64,000 nt of DNA, from positions 794,814-858,813 of the forward strand of contig NZ_JQKV01000001.1 in NCBI RefSeq assembly GCF_000746205.1, read 5' to 3'. Every line of letters starts with the position of its first letter. Position 1 is the stretch's first letter. Under the pieces are notes generated by a model. That model was not told the origin of the DNA. It saw only the letters and a program-made list of their open reading frames with translations, and did not search any database. The stretch comes from Halorubrum sp. BV1. Its GTDB lineage: Archaea; Halobacteriota; Halobacteria; Halobacteriales; Haloferacaceae. Both the position numbers and the translations under genes were made by a program. This document shows positions 34,135 to 42,751 of this stretch, in pieces.

Positions 34135-35187
34135 ATGTTCGAGAAGACCACATGGATCAAGCTCCCGCGGAACGTGGTCGTGGGGCACGGCGTCCTCGAC
34201 GACCTCGGCGAGGCGGTCGGGGAGTTGTACCTCACGGGCCGCCCGCTTATTGTGACGAGCCCCACGCCGAACGACATCGCCGGCGACCGAGTGCGAGCCC
34301 AGTTCGACGACCCCGCGACGGCCGTGGTCAGGGACGCCTCCTTCGACGCGGTGGAGGATCTCACCGCGACCGCGGAGGCGGTCGACCCCGGCTACCTGAT
34401 CGCCTTGGGAGGCGGCAAGCCAATCGACATCGCGAAGATGGCCGCCGACCACCTCGACGTGGGGTTCGTCTCCGTTCCCACCGTCGCCTCCCACGACGGG
34501 ATCGTCTCCGGGCGCTCCTCCATTCCCGAGGGCGACACGCGCCACTCGGTCGCCGCCGACCCGCCGCTCGCAGTCGTCGCGGACACGACGCTTCTCGCGG
34601 AGGCCCCGTGGCGGCTCACCACCGCGGGCTGTGCGGACATCATCTCGAACTACACCGCGGTGAAAGACTGGCGGCTCGCGCGCCGCCTGCGCAACGTCGA
34701 GTACAGCGAGTACGCGGGCGCGCTCTCGGAGATGACTGCGGAGTTGCTCGTCGAGAACGCAGACATGATCCGGCCCGGGTTAGAGGAGTCCTCCTGGGTG
34801 GTCGTGAAGGCGCTCGTCTCCTCCGGCGTCGCGATGTCGATCGCGGGCTCCTCGCGGCCCGCCTCCGGCGCGGAACACCTCATCTCACACCAGCTCGACC
34901 GGATCGCCCCCGGCAAGGCGCTCCACGGCCACCAGGTCGGCGTCGCCTCGATACTCACGGAGTACCTCCACAGCGGCGAAAACGGCCAGTGGGCGGCGAT
35001 CCGCGACGCGCTCGGTGAGCTCGACGCGCCGACGACCGCCGCTGAACTCGGGGTCGACGACGCGGAGCTGATCGCCGCGTTGACCAGCGCACACGAGATC
35101 CGCGATCGCTACACGATCCTCCAAGGCGGGATCAACGAGGAGGCGGCGGTCGAGGTCGCGTCCGCGACGGGCGTCATCGACGGGTGA
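34135..35187 (+). CDS. egsA: sn-Glycerol-1-phosphate dehydrogenase
   Basis: 350 residues, normal length. IKLPRNVVVGHGVLDDLGEAV, LIALGGGKPIDIAKMAADHLDVGFVSVPTVASHDGIVSGRSSI, and the metal-binding GCADIISNYTAVKDW ... SGAEHLISHQLDRIAPGKALHGHQVGVAS identify EgsA. The enzyme reduces dihydroxyacetone phosphate to sn-glycerol-1-phosphate with NAD(P)H and a zinc ion, setting the stereochemistry of archaeal lipids. GGGKPID is the nucleotide site; the two HxxxH-like segments supply metal ligands. Monocistronic by appearance. Confidence 0.96.
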   Translation: MFEKTTWIKLPRNVVVGHGVLDDLGEAVGELYLTGRPLIVTSPTPNDIAGDRVRAQFDDPATAVVRDASFDAVEDLTATAEAVDPGYLIALGGGKPIDIAKMAADHLDVGFVSVPTVASHDGIVSGRSSIPEGDTRHSVAADPPLAVVADTTLLAEAPWRLTTAGCADIISNYTAVKDWRLARRLRNVEYSEYAGALSEMTAELLVENADMIRPGLEESSWVVVKALVSSGVAMSIAGSSRPASGAEHLISHQLDRIAPGKALHGHQVGVASILTEYLHSGENGQWAAIRDALGELDAPTTAAELGVDDAELIAALTSAHEIRDRYTILQGGINEEAAVEVASATGVIDG

Positions 35188-35292
35188 GATACGCCGCGGA
35201 CGGGACCCGCGAGAGGCGTTTCCGACCCCCTTCGACTGGGCGCTACCGACCGGCCTCGAAAGCGAGTTAACCGTCCCGCGCCAATCGCGTGT

Positions 35293-35928
35293 ATGTCCAC
35301 CGCGACCCTCCGCGATCGGGCCAAAGACCGGGCGGGCGCGATCACCCTGCTTCTCACCGTCGTCGGCTACGGCGCGGTCGGCGGGGTCTTTCTCGTTCCG
35401 GAGTTTCAAGCGCTGTTCCCGACGCTGACCGAGGGAACCGTCGATCTCCTCGCGCACGCCATCGCCGCGGTCAACACGGTCACCGTGGTCACCCTCTCGC
35501 TCGGCTGGTACTGGATCCGCAACGACGAGGTGAAGAAACACGCCGCGGCGATGACCACGTCGTTCGCGCTCATTCTGCTGTTCCTCGGAATGTACCTCCC
35601 GAAGGTCGCCGGCGGCGGAACGAAGTACTTCGTCGGTCCCGATCCGGCGTACTACGCGTACCTGATCATGCTCGCGGTTCACATCCTGCTCTCCATCGTC
35701 TCCGTGCCCGTCGTCCTCTACGCGCTCGTGCTCGGCCTCACGCACACCGAGCGCGAGCTTCGCAACCAGACGCCGCACCGACGCGTGGGCCGGGTTGCCG
35801 CGAGCGCGTGGCTGCTCTCTCTCGTCCTCGGCGTCGTCACGTACCTCCTGTTGAATCACGTGTACGGCTCGACGTTCGAGGCGGCCGAGACCGCCGCGGT
35901 GCTTCTCCCAGTCGTTCCGGCGCTGTAG
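35293..35928 (+). CDS. DUF420 family membrane protein
   Basis: 211 residues with five to six TM helices. LLTVVGYGAVGGVFLVPEF, LLAHAIAAVNTVTVVTLSLGWYWIRNDEVKKHAAAMTTSFALILLFLGMYLPKV and AVHILLSIVSVPVVLYALVLGLTH match DUF420, which in Bacillus (CtaM) is needed to form an active terminal oxidase. Conserved histidines (LLAHAI, KKHAAA, AVHILL) sit at membrane edges. A role in respiratory oxidase biogenesis is likely and fits the later bc operon, though not adjacent. Confidence 0.8.
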   Translation: MSTATLRDRAKDRAGAITLLLTVVGYGAVGGVFLVPEFQALFPTLTEGTVDLLAHAIAAVNTVTVVTLSLGWYWIRNDEVKKHAAAMTTSFALILLFLGMYLPKVAGGGTKYFVGPDPAYYAYLIMLAVHILLSIVSVPVVLYALVLGLTHTERELRNQTPHRRVGRVAASAWLLSLVLGVVTYLLLNHVYGSTFEAAETAAVLLPVVPAL

Positions 35929-36012
35929 CCGGGTGCGGCGCACGCTGAGCGCCCCGCGCCGACCGCCGCACGCCACCGAAACCCTTGAGCGCTCGCCGAC
36001 GCACTCACACGC

Positions 36013-37365
36013 ATGACCGACTGGATCGGCGACACGTTCACCAGCGACGTCGGGTGGAACCACCTCGAATCCCTCGTCGACGTCGGGAACCGAATGGCCG
36101 GCTCCGACGGCGAGCGGGAGGCGCTCGAACGCACGCGCGACGCGCTCGCCGACGTCGGCGCGCGCGACGCTCGCGTCGAGCCGTTCGACGTGCAGGGCTG
36201 GACGCGCGGTGACAGCGCGATTCGTCGGGTAGATGTCGCTGACGACGCCGCTGACGACGGGACCACCACCGTCGCGAGCGGCGCGAACCAGTGTATCGCG
36301 CTCCCGCGGAGTCCGGCCGCGGAGGCGTCCGGCGAGCTCGTCGACCTCGGATACGGGATACCGGAGGACTTCGAGACCGCGGATGATCTCGACGGAGCGG
36401 TGGTGATGGCCTCCTCGGACACGCCCGACTCGCTCGACCGGTTCGTCCACCGGCGCGAGAAGTACTACCACGCCGTCGAGGCCGGCGCGGCCGCGTTCGT
36501 CTTCGCGAACCACATCGAGGGGACGCTTCCGCCGACCGGAAGCGTCGGGACCGCCGACGCGCCGATCGGCGAGATTCCCGCAGTCGGAGTGAGCAAAGAG
36601 ACCGGCGCTCGCCTCGCGCGCCGATACGAGGGCGACGACCTCATCGTCGACGTCGACTGTACCGCCGCCGAGGCGGAGAGCGGCACCGTCGTCGCCGAGG
36701 TCGGCCCCGCGACCGACGAGTACCTGATCGTCTCCGCGCACGTCGACGCCCACGACATCGCCGAGGGCGCGATGGACAACGGCGCTGGGACGGCGACGGT
36801 CGTGGAGGTCGCCCGCGCGCTGGCCGCTCGGGAGGGCGACCTCGACACCCGAGTTCGGTTCTGTGCGTTCGGCGCGGAGGAAGTCGGGCTGGTCGGGTCC
36901 TCACGGTTCGCTGCCGACGTCGACCCCGACCGAGTCAAAGCCGTCGTCAACGTCGACAGCAACGTGTTCGGCCGCACGCTGCGATTCGATCACCACGGAT
37001 TCGACGCGCTCGAATCCGCCGCCGAGCGCGTGGGAGATCGGTTCGATCACCCGGTGTCGCTCGGTGCCGAAATCGTCCCGCACAGCGACCACTGGCCGTT
37101 CGTCGCGCGCGGGATCCCCGGATACATGGTGTCCGGCGAGACCGCGGACCGAGGCCGCGGCTGGGGACACACCGGCGCGGACACGCTCGACAAACTCGAA
37201 TCGCGGAACCTCCGCGAACAGGCCATTGTGGTGACCGAACTCGTGGTCGAACTCGCCGACGGAGCCGTGACCACGCAGCGACGCGATCCGGAGGCGATCG
37301 CGGCGGCGCTGGAAGCGGAGGGGAAAGCGACCGGCATGAAGGTTACTGGCGACTGGCCGTTTTGA
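36013..37365 (+). CDS. M28 family zinc aminopeptidase with PA-type insert
   Basis: 450 residues. Zinc ligands of the M28 family are intact: SAHVDAHD (His), GAMDNGAGTATVVEVARAL (Asp), FGAEEVGLVGSSRFA (Glu-Glu), NVDSNVFG (Asp) and PHSDHWPFVARGIPG (His). Residues about 100-210 look like a PA (protease-associated) domain. No signal peptide is seen, so it would act in the cytoplasm on short peptides. Start supported by the ATG at 36013 close to a short upstream gap. Confidence 0.88.
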   Translation: MTDWIGDTFTSDVGWNHLESLVDVGNRMAGSDGEREALERTRDALADVGARDARVEPFDVQGWTRGDSAIRRVDVADDAADDGTTTVASGANQCIALPRSPAAEASGELVDLGYGIPEDFETADDLDGAVVMASSDTPDSLDRFVHRREKYYHAVEAGAAAFVFANHIEGTLPPTGSVGTADAPIGEIPAVGVSKETGARLARRYEGDDLIVDVDCTAAEAESGTVVAEVGPATDEYLIVSAHVDAHDIAEGAMDNGAGTATVVEVARALAAREGDLDTRVRFCAFGAEEVGLVGSSRFAADVDPDRVKAVVNVDSNVFGRTLRFDHHGFDALESAAERVGDRFDHPVSLGAEIVPHSDHWPFVARGIPGYMVSGETADRGRGWGHTGADTLDKLESRNLREQAIVVTELVVELADGAVTTQRRDPEAIAAALEAEGKATGMKVTGDWPF

Positions 37366-37436
37366 CCGCCGTCCGGGCACCGAACCGTCTCGCCGCGAAC
37401 CGGGAGGTTTTCACACGCCCCGATCACACCCCGAAC

Positions 37437-38282
37437 ATGGACGCGTCGGAACGCCGGATCACGGTCGTCGGTACCGACGACCGGACGGCGGAGATTCGGA
37501 GGGCGGTCGACGGCGTCGTCGACCGCACCGGGGACGCTCTCCCAACCACGACAGCCACCGCCGTGTCGAACGACGCGGCGGACGCCGCGGTCGTCGTCGC
37601 CGTCGGCCGCGAGGCGCTCCGGGACACCGTCGCCGCCGCGCCGAACGGGACGGTAATCCCGGTCGGCCGCGACCGGTTCGCGCTCGACGTCGGCCGCCTG
37701 AAGGACGTGCTCAGCCGCGAGTTCTCCGCTGGCCCCGCCACGGCCGAGCCGGCGACTCCCGGCTCGAACGACGCGCGCGACGCGGCGCTCGCGCCGATAG
37801 ACGGCGTCCGGCGGGCGACGCACCCCGTCCTCGCGGTGGACGGTACGTCGGCGTCGCCGCGAGCCGCGTTCGACGTCGCGTTCGTCACCGATTCGCCCGC
37901 GCGGATCTCCGAGTTCGCGATCGAGTTCGCGTACGGAACGCCCGCGACGTTCCGCGCGGACGGCGTCGTGGTCGCGACGCCGCTGGGCAGCGGCGGGTAC
38001 GCGAACGCCGCCGGCGCACCGATCGTGGAACCCGGCGGGGGTCTCGCGGTGACGCCGATCGCGCCGTTCAGGACGCAGACCGACTCGTGGATCGCCGCGT
38101 CGGAACTGACCGTGACGGTCGAACGCGAAGAGGAGCCGGTCGCGCTGGTCGTCGACGGCGCGAAGCGCACGCTCGTCGACCCGAACCGGCCGACCGCGAT
38201 CGAGGCGGTCGATCGGGTCGACCTCGTGGTGGCGACACCGGGTTCCGAGCGCGACGATCGGAAACACTCTAATAACTCGTAA
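37437..38282 (+). CDS. NAD kinase-like protein lacking the GGDGT motif
   Basis: 281 residues from the ATG at 37437. The C-terminal half matches ATP-NAD kinase: VVVATPLGSGGYANAAGAPIVEPGGGLAVTPIAPF and ALVVDGAKRTLVD. The N-terminal half, where NAD kinases carry GGDGTLL with the catalytic Asp, instead reads DAAVVVAVGREALRDTVA, and the NE(D)-motif region is also weak. So it is probably a catalytically altered paralogue; a true nadK is expected elsewhere. It may bind a nucleotide as a regulator. Inference on function only. Confidence 0.75.
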   Translation: MDASERRITVVGTDDRTAEIRRAVDGVVDRTGDALPTTTATAVSNDAADAAVVVAVGREALRDTVAAAPNGTVIPVGRDRFALDVGRLKDVLSREFSAGPATAEPATPGSNDARDAALAPIDGVRRATHPVLAVDGTSASPRAAFDVAFVTDSPARISEFAIEFAYGTPATFRADGVVVATPLGSGGYANAAGAPIVEPGGGLAVTPIAPFRTQTDSWIAASELTVTVEREEEPVALVVDGAKRTLVDPNRPTAIEAVDRVDLVVATPGSERDDRKHSNNS

Positions 38283-38296
38283 CCGGATGTGTCGGT

Positions 38297-38740
38297 ATGG
38301 ACCCACTGCAGTTCCTCGTTCCCCTCGGCTGGCTGTCCGCCGTCGGACCGGTGCTGCCGTACGCGATCTTCACCATGGCCGTCGCGAATCTCGTGACGCG
38401 CCACCTCGCGCACAGGCGACACGTCGACCAGGGGTCGGACGGCGACAGCGTCGAGTCGTACACGCCACATGTGTTCACGAACGTCGGACTCCTCCTGTTG
38501 GGCGTCCTGTTCGCCATCGACTCGCCGGTCAGCGGCGTCATCATCTCCGTGATCGTCATCACGATGCTGATCGCCGACCTGTTCGAACTGGAGGCACGCA
38601 ACGTCGAAGCCCGTAACGACATGACGATCGAGGCGCCCAAAAGCGCGATCGCCGCCTCGGTCCTGCTCATGGTGTTCGCCTCCTACTACGCGCTGTTCTT
38701 CCTCGTCGAGGGAATCTGGAACCAGTTCATCGTCGCGTAG
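38297..38740 (+). CDS. Four-span membrane protein, haloarchaeal conserved type
   Basis: 147 residues. Hydrophobic segments at about 5-30, 58-72, 78-95 and 118-140. A basic loop (TRHLAHRRHVDQ) and an acidic loop (LFELEARNVEARNDM) alternate with them. It resembles uncharacterised haloarchaeal membrane proteins encoded near respiratory genes. Function unknown. Confidence 0.75.
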   Translation: MDPLQFLVPLGWLSAVGPVLPYAIFTMAVANLVTRHLAHRRHVDQGSDGDSVESYTPHVFTNVGLLLLGVLFAIDSPVSGVIISVIVITMLIADLFELEARNVEARNDMTIEAPKSAIAASVLLMVFASYYALFFLVEGIWNQFIVA

Positions 38741-38746
38741 GCGGTT

Positions 38747-39190
38747 TCAGTCCTCACCGACGACGCGTCGTTCTCCGGCGGCCGGCCACCGTGGCTGTCG
38801 GCTGCCCGACTGCAGTGGCACGAATCGTCGCCCACCGTCTCGTTTCCGCGGACACGCTCCGCGCTTTTTCCACACCGCCGTCCGACTGGCGGCGCTGCCG
38901 AACGCGATACGCACACCCCCGAGCACGCGCACCGAGCCGCGCTCCGCGTTCGCGACGTCCGGTCGGCCGTCAAGACGGTGGAGCGTCACTACTCTACTAC
39001 CGACGTCGTCCGGAGACGCGGCCAGTGTCTGCGCGGTGGTGCCGCCAAACGACTGGAGACCGGTAGTCGCAACCGCGCTGTACTCATCACACTCGGTAGC
39101 CACAGTCCACCGCTCGACGTCCTCAGGGGTGTCGCGTAAGCGGATACCCGACGACGAGACACGAACACGCTCCCGGCCGAGAGCGCGCAC
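38747..39190 (-). CDS. Doubtful hypothetical protein in a low-GC3 gap
   Basis: 147 codons from an ATG at 39190. The first two thirds read like a protein (SSSGIRLRDTPEDVERWTVATECDEYSAVATTGLQSFGGTTAQTLAASPDDVG...), the last third is basic and unlikely. GC at third codon positions is visibly lower than in neighbours. It could be a decayed gene, or chance in the 510-base gap between 38741 and 39250, which otherwise shows no feature. Confidence 0.3.
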   Translation of the reverse strand: MRALGRERVRVSSSGIRLRDTPEDVERWTVATECDEYSAVATTGLQSFGGTTAQTLAASPDDVGSRVVTLHRLDGRPDVANAERGSVRVLGGVRIAFGSAASRTAVWKKRGACPRKRDGGRRFVPLQSGSRQPRWPAAGERRVVGED

Positions 39191-39250
39191 ATCCGCTGGT
39201 GTCTGCCGAGATCAAAAAGTAGCCGTTCGCTCGAAACGAGGGAGCGTCGC

Positions 39251-39535
39251 TCAGTTCGCGGCTTCGGCGTCGCCGTCGTCGTTCAGCGACTTTCGAAGCT
39301 CGCGGCTCGCAGGGATGAGGACCCAGAACACGATCGGGCCCACGATCATGAGCCAGAAGGCGACGTCGCCCGCGAGGAGGCCGATCTGTCCGTAGGCGGT
39401 GTTGACACCCTCTGCAGGGTTAACAAGTTGGACGATATTGTAGTACGACGGTGTCCGGTACCAGCCGCCGAAGGTGAACCAGGCGAGCGCCCCGATCGCG
39501 AACAGGGCGAACCCTTTGATGAACTCGTCTGCCAT
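39251..39535 (-). CDS. Small membrane subunit of the cytochrome bc operon
   Basis: 94 residues with two TM helices (IKGFALFAIGALAWFTFGGWY; GDVAFWLMIVGPIVFWVLIPA), short acidic tail. Last gene of the six-gene bc operon, a few bases after the previous gene. Likely an accessory subunit found only in haloarchaea; not a Rieske or cytochrome c1, as there are no Cys-His or CxxCH motifs. Confidence 0.75.
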   Translation of the reverse strand: MADEFIKGFALFAIGALAWFTFGGWYRTPSYYNIVQLVNPAEGVNTAYGQIGLLAGDVAFWLMIVGPIVFWVLIPASRELRKSLNDDGDAEAAN

Positions 39536-39539
39536 TACC

Positions 39540-39977
39540 TCATGATTCGTCGGGGCCGTCTTGAGACTTTCCCATCCCGCGCCCACGGAATCGCGTCCCC
39601 AAGACGTACACCGCCGTTCCGGCGGCGATGAACCCGATTCCGGCGATCGCGAGCGCCGCGACGAGCACGTCGTCCGGCGGGCGAACGCCGACGCCGTCGA
39701 GCACGTAGATGATCACGGTCCGGACGACGCTCAACTGGAGCGTCGCCGCGTCGATGAGGGTGAATCCGACGATGTACGCGAGCGCCGCCGCGAGCGTCGA
39801 GAACACCGTGACGGCCTTGTAGAGCCGAAAGGGAACGACGACCTCGCGGCCTGCAGGTCCCTCTCGGGGACCGGTCGGCTCGTTCCGCGGGTCGTCTCGG
39901 TCGTCCGCCGCGACGGGATCGCCCGTCTCGTCGAACGCCTGCGGATCGTCATCGGCGGCTGAAGGAGATGAAGACAT
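39540..39977 (-). CDS. Two-span membrane protein of the cytochrome bc operon
   Basis: 145 residues. The first 45 are acidic and disordered, then REVVVPFRLYKAVTVFSTLAAALAYIVGFTLIDAATL and VLVAALAIAGIGFIAAGTAVYVLGTRF give two TM helices. It lies between cytochrome b part 2 and the small last subunit. Function unknown; accessory subunit likely. Confidence 0.75.
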   Translation of the reverse strand: MSSSPSAADDDPQAFDETGDPVAADDRDDPRNEPTGPREGPAGREVVVPFRLYKAVTVFSTLAAALAYIVGFTLIDAATLQLSVVRTVIIYVLDGVGVRPPDDVLVAALAIAGIGFIAAGTAVYVLGTRFRGRGMGKSQDGPDES

Positions 39978-40009
39978 GAAACGATGATGGGGCCGGCGGG
40001 TGGGTGCCG

Positions 40010-40798
40010 TTACTTCGGCGGCCGCAGCATGTAGTACCGCCGATTCAGGTCGTACATGTACCCTTCACGCATCGTCTTCAACACCGCGTAGGTGATGATG
40101 CCGCCGAGCGCCGGCAGCAGGAACGTGAGCGTGAAAAGCAGGTCGAGCCCGATGGGGAAGAAGTTCTGGATCGCGAGGGCGGCGAGCGTGAACGAGAGGA
40201 CGACGCCCGTGACGCCGACGGCACTCCAGAACGGCTGCTCGACGGGCCGTCGCGCGCTCCCCTTGTTGAGGAAGGGAACGAGGGTGATGGCCGCGAAGAT
40301 GATACCGTGCGCGATGATCCCGAGGAACTCGTTACCGAGGAGGATGTTCCCGCCGAGCACTTCGAGGCCGGGGTTTATCGGGTTGAGCTTCAGCAGGCCG
40401 AACGACCAGTAGAGGTACCAGTCTGGAAGAATGACCGAGGGCGTCGAGCCGGGGTTCGCCGGCGACCCGAAGTGGACCGGCAACACGGCCGCAACGAGCA
40501 CGATAATTCCGATAAAGAAACTCGTGATAGCGAGGTTCCGGAGCGTCTCGTGTGGCCACGCCGGGAAGCCGAGCACGTCGCGCTCGACGTACGTCGACTC
40601 GGTGCGGAGATCCTCGTCCTCGCGGCGCGAGCGCTCGAAGTACTGGTAGGTGAGCTGTGCGAGCCCCTGCGAGCGCTCCTTGCGCTCGGACCAGGTCGGC
40701 GTCTCGTCGTCCGGCGGAACCGTCGCCGGCGGACCGCCGTCGGTGCGCGCTTCGCCGTCGGTGCCTCCGTCAGTCATGGGAGTGTGATCGTCGGTCAT
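40010..40798 (-). CDS. Cytochrome b, C-terminal (subunit IV-like) part
   Basis: 262 residues. After a polar leader of about 80 residues come four TM helices. PSVILPDWYLYWSFGLLKL contains the PDWY form of the Qo-site PEWY motif, which places it as the C-terminal half of cytochrome b (like PetD). It pairs with the N-terminal half encoded directly upstream (4 bases apart). Together they form the quinol-oxidising core of a bc-type complex in the membrane. Confidence 0.88.
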   Translation of the reverse strand: MTDDHTPMTDGGTDGEARTDGGPPATVPPDDETPTWSERKERSQGLAQLTYQYFERSRREDEDLRTESTYVERDVLGFPAWPHETLRNLAITSFFIGIIVLVAAVLPVHFGSPANPGSTPSVILPDWYLYWSFGLLKLNPINPGLEVLGGNILLGNEFLGIIAHGIIFAAITLVPFLNKGSARRPVEQPFWSAVGVTGVVLSFTLAALAIQNFFPIGLDLLFTLTFLLPALGGIITYAVLKTMREGYMYDLNRRYYMLRPPK

Positions 40799-40802
40799 TG
40801 GA

Positions 40803-41612
40803 TTAGTGCGGCTCCGCGATACCCTGCACCCAGACGATGCCGACGTGGAGCGCGATAAGGCCGGTCACCACGAACGGCAACACGAAGACGTGCAGGATGT
40901 ACATTCTCACGAGCGTCGCTTGGCCGAGCGTGAACCCACCGAAGACGAGCTGTGCGGCCCACTCGCCGATAATGGGCGTCGCGAGGGCCATCTCGACGCC
41001 GATCTGTGCCGCCCAGAAGGACAGCTGTTTCCACGGGAGGACGTACCCGGAGAACCCGAAGAACAGCGTCAGCGCGATGAGGACGACGCCGAGCACCCAG
41101 TTGACCTCACGCGGCTCCTTGTACGACCCGGTGAAGTACACGCGGAGCATGTGGAGGAACACCGCCGCCGTCATGAACTGGGCGGCCCACTTGTGGATCG
41201 ACCGGAGCATGTAGCCGAACTGGACGTCGGTCATGATCATCACGAGCGAGTCGTACGCTGCGGTGGGGTCGCCCTGCGCGGCCGCGCCTGCGGTCGACGG
41301 GGAGTAGTAGAACCCCAACAGCGCGCCGGTGATCGCCGCGACGAGGTACGCGATGATCGACAGCGAGCCCAGCGAGTAGAGCGGGTACCAGTACCAGAAC
41401 TTATTGTCCAGATCGTACTGTTCGGTGTGGCTTTTCGGCATCTGGAGGTTCGCACGGTAGTACATCGTCTCCAGCAGTTCGAGGTAGTCGACGATGCGAA
41501 GCCGCTTGTCCAGCCAGATGAGCGTGGTCAAAAAGGCAGTCTCGATGACCGTCAGATCCTGCTTTTTGAGCCACGCGTTGTGGTCCATCTCGTCTTGTTT
41601 TTTGAGACTCAT
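40803..41612 (-). CDS. Cytochrome b, N-terminal (b6-like) part
   Basis: 269 residues. Four heme-ligand histidines are visible in two helices: RSIHKWAAQFMTAAVFLHMLRVY and YILHVFVLPFVVTGLIALHVG, 13-14 residues apart as in all cytochromes b. FFGFSGYVLPWKQLSFWAA is the conserved Qo-side loop. WYWYPLYSLGSLSIIAYLVAAITGALLGFYY is the first TM helix. Like cytochrome b6, this protein holds the two b hemes; the rest is in the next gene. Confidence 0.92.
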   Translation of the reverse strand: MSLKKQDEMDHNAWLKKQDLTVIETAFLTTLIWLDKRLRIVDYLELLETMYYRANLQMPKSHTEQYDLDNKFWYWYPLYSLGSLSIIAYLVAAITGALLGFYYSPSTAGAAAQGDPTAAYDSLVMIMTDVQFGYMLRSIHKWAAQFMTAAVFLHMLRVYFTGSYKEPREVNWVLGVVLIALTLFFGFSGYVLPWKQLSFWAAQIGVEMALATPIIGEWAAQLVFGGFTLGQATLVRMYILHVFVLPFVVTGLIALHVGIVWVQGIAEPH

Positions 41613-41619
41613 TGGGGGA

Positions 41620-42009
41620 TCACTTCTTGTAGTAGGGGTACACGGCGCGTTTGAGCGTCTCGACCGCGCTTCCGGTGTCCACCGTCACGCCGTCTTTTTC
41701 CTCTTCGCGGACGTACAGATCCTCCCACTTGCGGCGGCGCTTCTTCACAATCATCACGTCGGGGAGGAACTCCTTGCGGTACAACATGAGGACGAACGCG
41801 AGGTCGAGGAAGATCATCGCCAGCAGCGCGCCGACGAACATGTTGCCGAACTCCGTCGAGGCCCACGCTGACATGAGTCCGTAGACGAAAAGCGAGACTA
41901 ACACGACCTCGATGATGGTCAGTAAGACGATCGCGATCGCGGCGGCGGTGCTCTCTCTTGCGGGCTCGTACCGGTGGATGTCGCCGTAGGATGACTCGTT
42001 GGAACTCAT
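41620..42009 (-). CDS. Two-span membrane protein between halocyanin and cytochrome b
   Basis: 129 residues. IAIVLLTIIEVVLVSLFVYGLMSAW and MFVGALLAMIFLDLAFVLMLYRKEF are TM helices; the C-terminus is cytoplasmic and charged (KKRRRKWEDLYVREEEKDG). It overlaps the halocyanin gene by four bases, so it is certainly part of the operon. A structural subunit of the bc complex is the likely role. Confidence 0.8.
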   Translation of the reverse strand: MSSNESSYGDIHRYEPARESTAAAIAIVLLTIIEVVLVSLFVYGLMSAWASTEFGNMFVGALLAMIFLDLAFVLMLYRKEFLPDVMIVKKRRRKWEDLYVREEEKDGVTVDTGSAVETLKRAVYPYYKK

Positions 42010-42656
42010 CTTGCACCCCCGTGTCCGGTGTGTGCGGACTCACCGTACTTCAGCTGGTAGAACGTGAAGACGAACGTGAGCCCGACGCCGAGGATCGCGG
42101 CGAGGCCGACCCAGTGCGGGTGGAGCACCACGCCGACGTGCGCGATGTCTTCGGGCCATCCATTCGACCCGCCCCCGCCGGCTTCGACGGTCGGAACGTC
42201 CTCGCCGACGGCGAGGCCGGCGTGCATGCCGACGGCCGTGTGCGGAACGCAGTGGTAGTGGGTGATGCCCGCGTCCTCTTCGGTCACCTCGTACTCGTAG
42301 GTGTATCCCTCTTCACCGACCGGGTCGCCGCTGTCGAGGCTCGCCGGGCCGCCGCCCTCGACGGTCTGGACGTTGTGTGCGCCCCCGTTGCCCGTCCACT
42401 CCCACGTAATCGTCGTGCCCGTGTCGACCCACAGCTTGGTGGGGTCGAACGCGAGGCCGCTGTCGCCAGCGCCGACTTGGACGGTCACTTCGCTCTGGCC
42501 GCGGGCGTCGACGTACGACCCGAGGTTCCCACTCGTGACCCCGCTTGGCCACTCCGGTTGCACTTCCTGTGCGGCGGCCGATCCGGTCGCCCCGGCCCCG
42601 GCCGCGACCGCGGCGGTCGCACCGCCGGCCGTCCGCACGAATTCCCGCCTTTTCAT
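42006..42656 (-). CDS. Membrane-anchored halocyanin (blue copper protein)
   Basis: 216 residues. Tat signal MKRREFVRTAGGATAAVAAGAG (twin Arg at 3-4), then a plastocyanin-like domain with copper ligands GGAHNVQTV (His) and THYHCVPHTAVGMHAGL (Cys, His, Met). After a Gly-rich linker a C-terminal TM helix follows (HWVGLAAILGVGLTFVFTFY). It should carry electrons on the outer membrane face. As the first gene of the bc operon it probably accepts electrons from the complex or is a subunit of it. Confidence 0.92.
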   Translation of the reverse strand: MKRREFVRTAGGATAAVAAGAGATGSAAAQEVQPEWPSGVTSGNLGSYVDARGQSEVTVQVGAGDSGLAFDPTKLWVDTGTTITWEWTGNGGAHNVQTVEGGGPASLDSGDPVGEEGYTYEYEVTEEDAGITHYHCVPHTAVGMHAGLAVGEDVPTVEAGGGGSNGWPEDIAHVGVVLHPHWVGLAAILGVGLTFVFTFYQLKYGESAHTGHGGAR

Positions 42657-42751
42657 ACAGGTTCACTCAGGACGGGGTGCGCTTAAACCCACCGACTGAA
42701 CCCGTAGACGCGGAGGGGTTTACAAGGCCTGTAACACCCGATATCGCCGGT

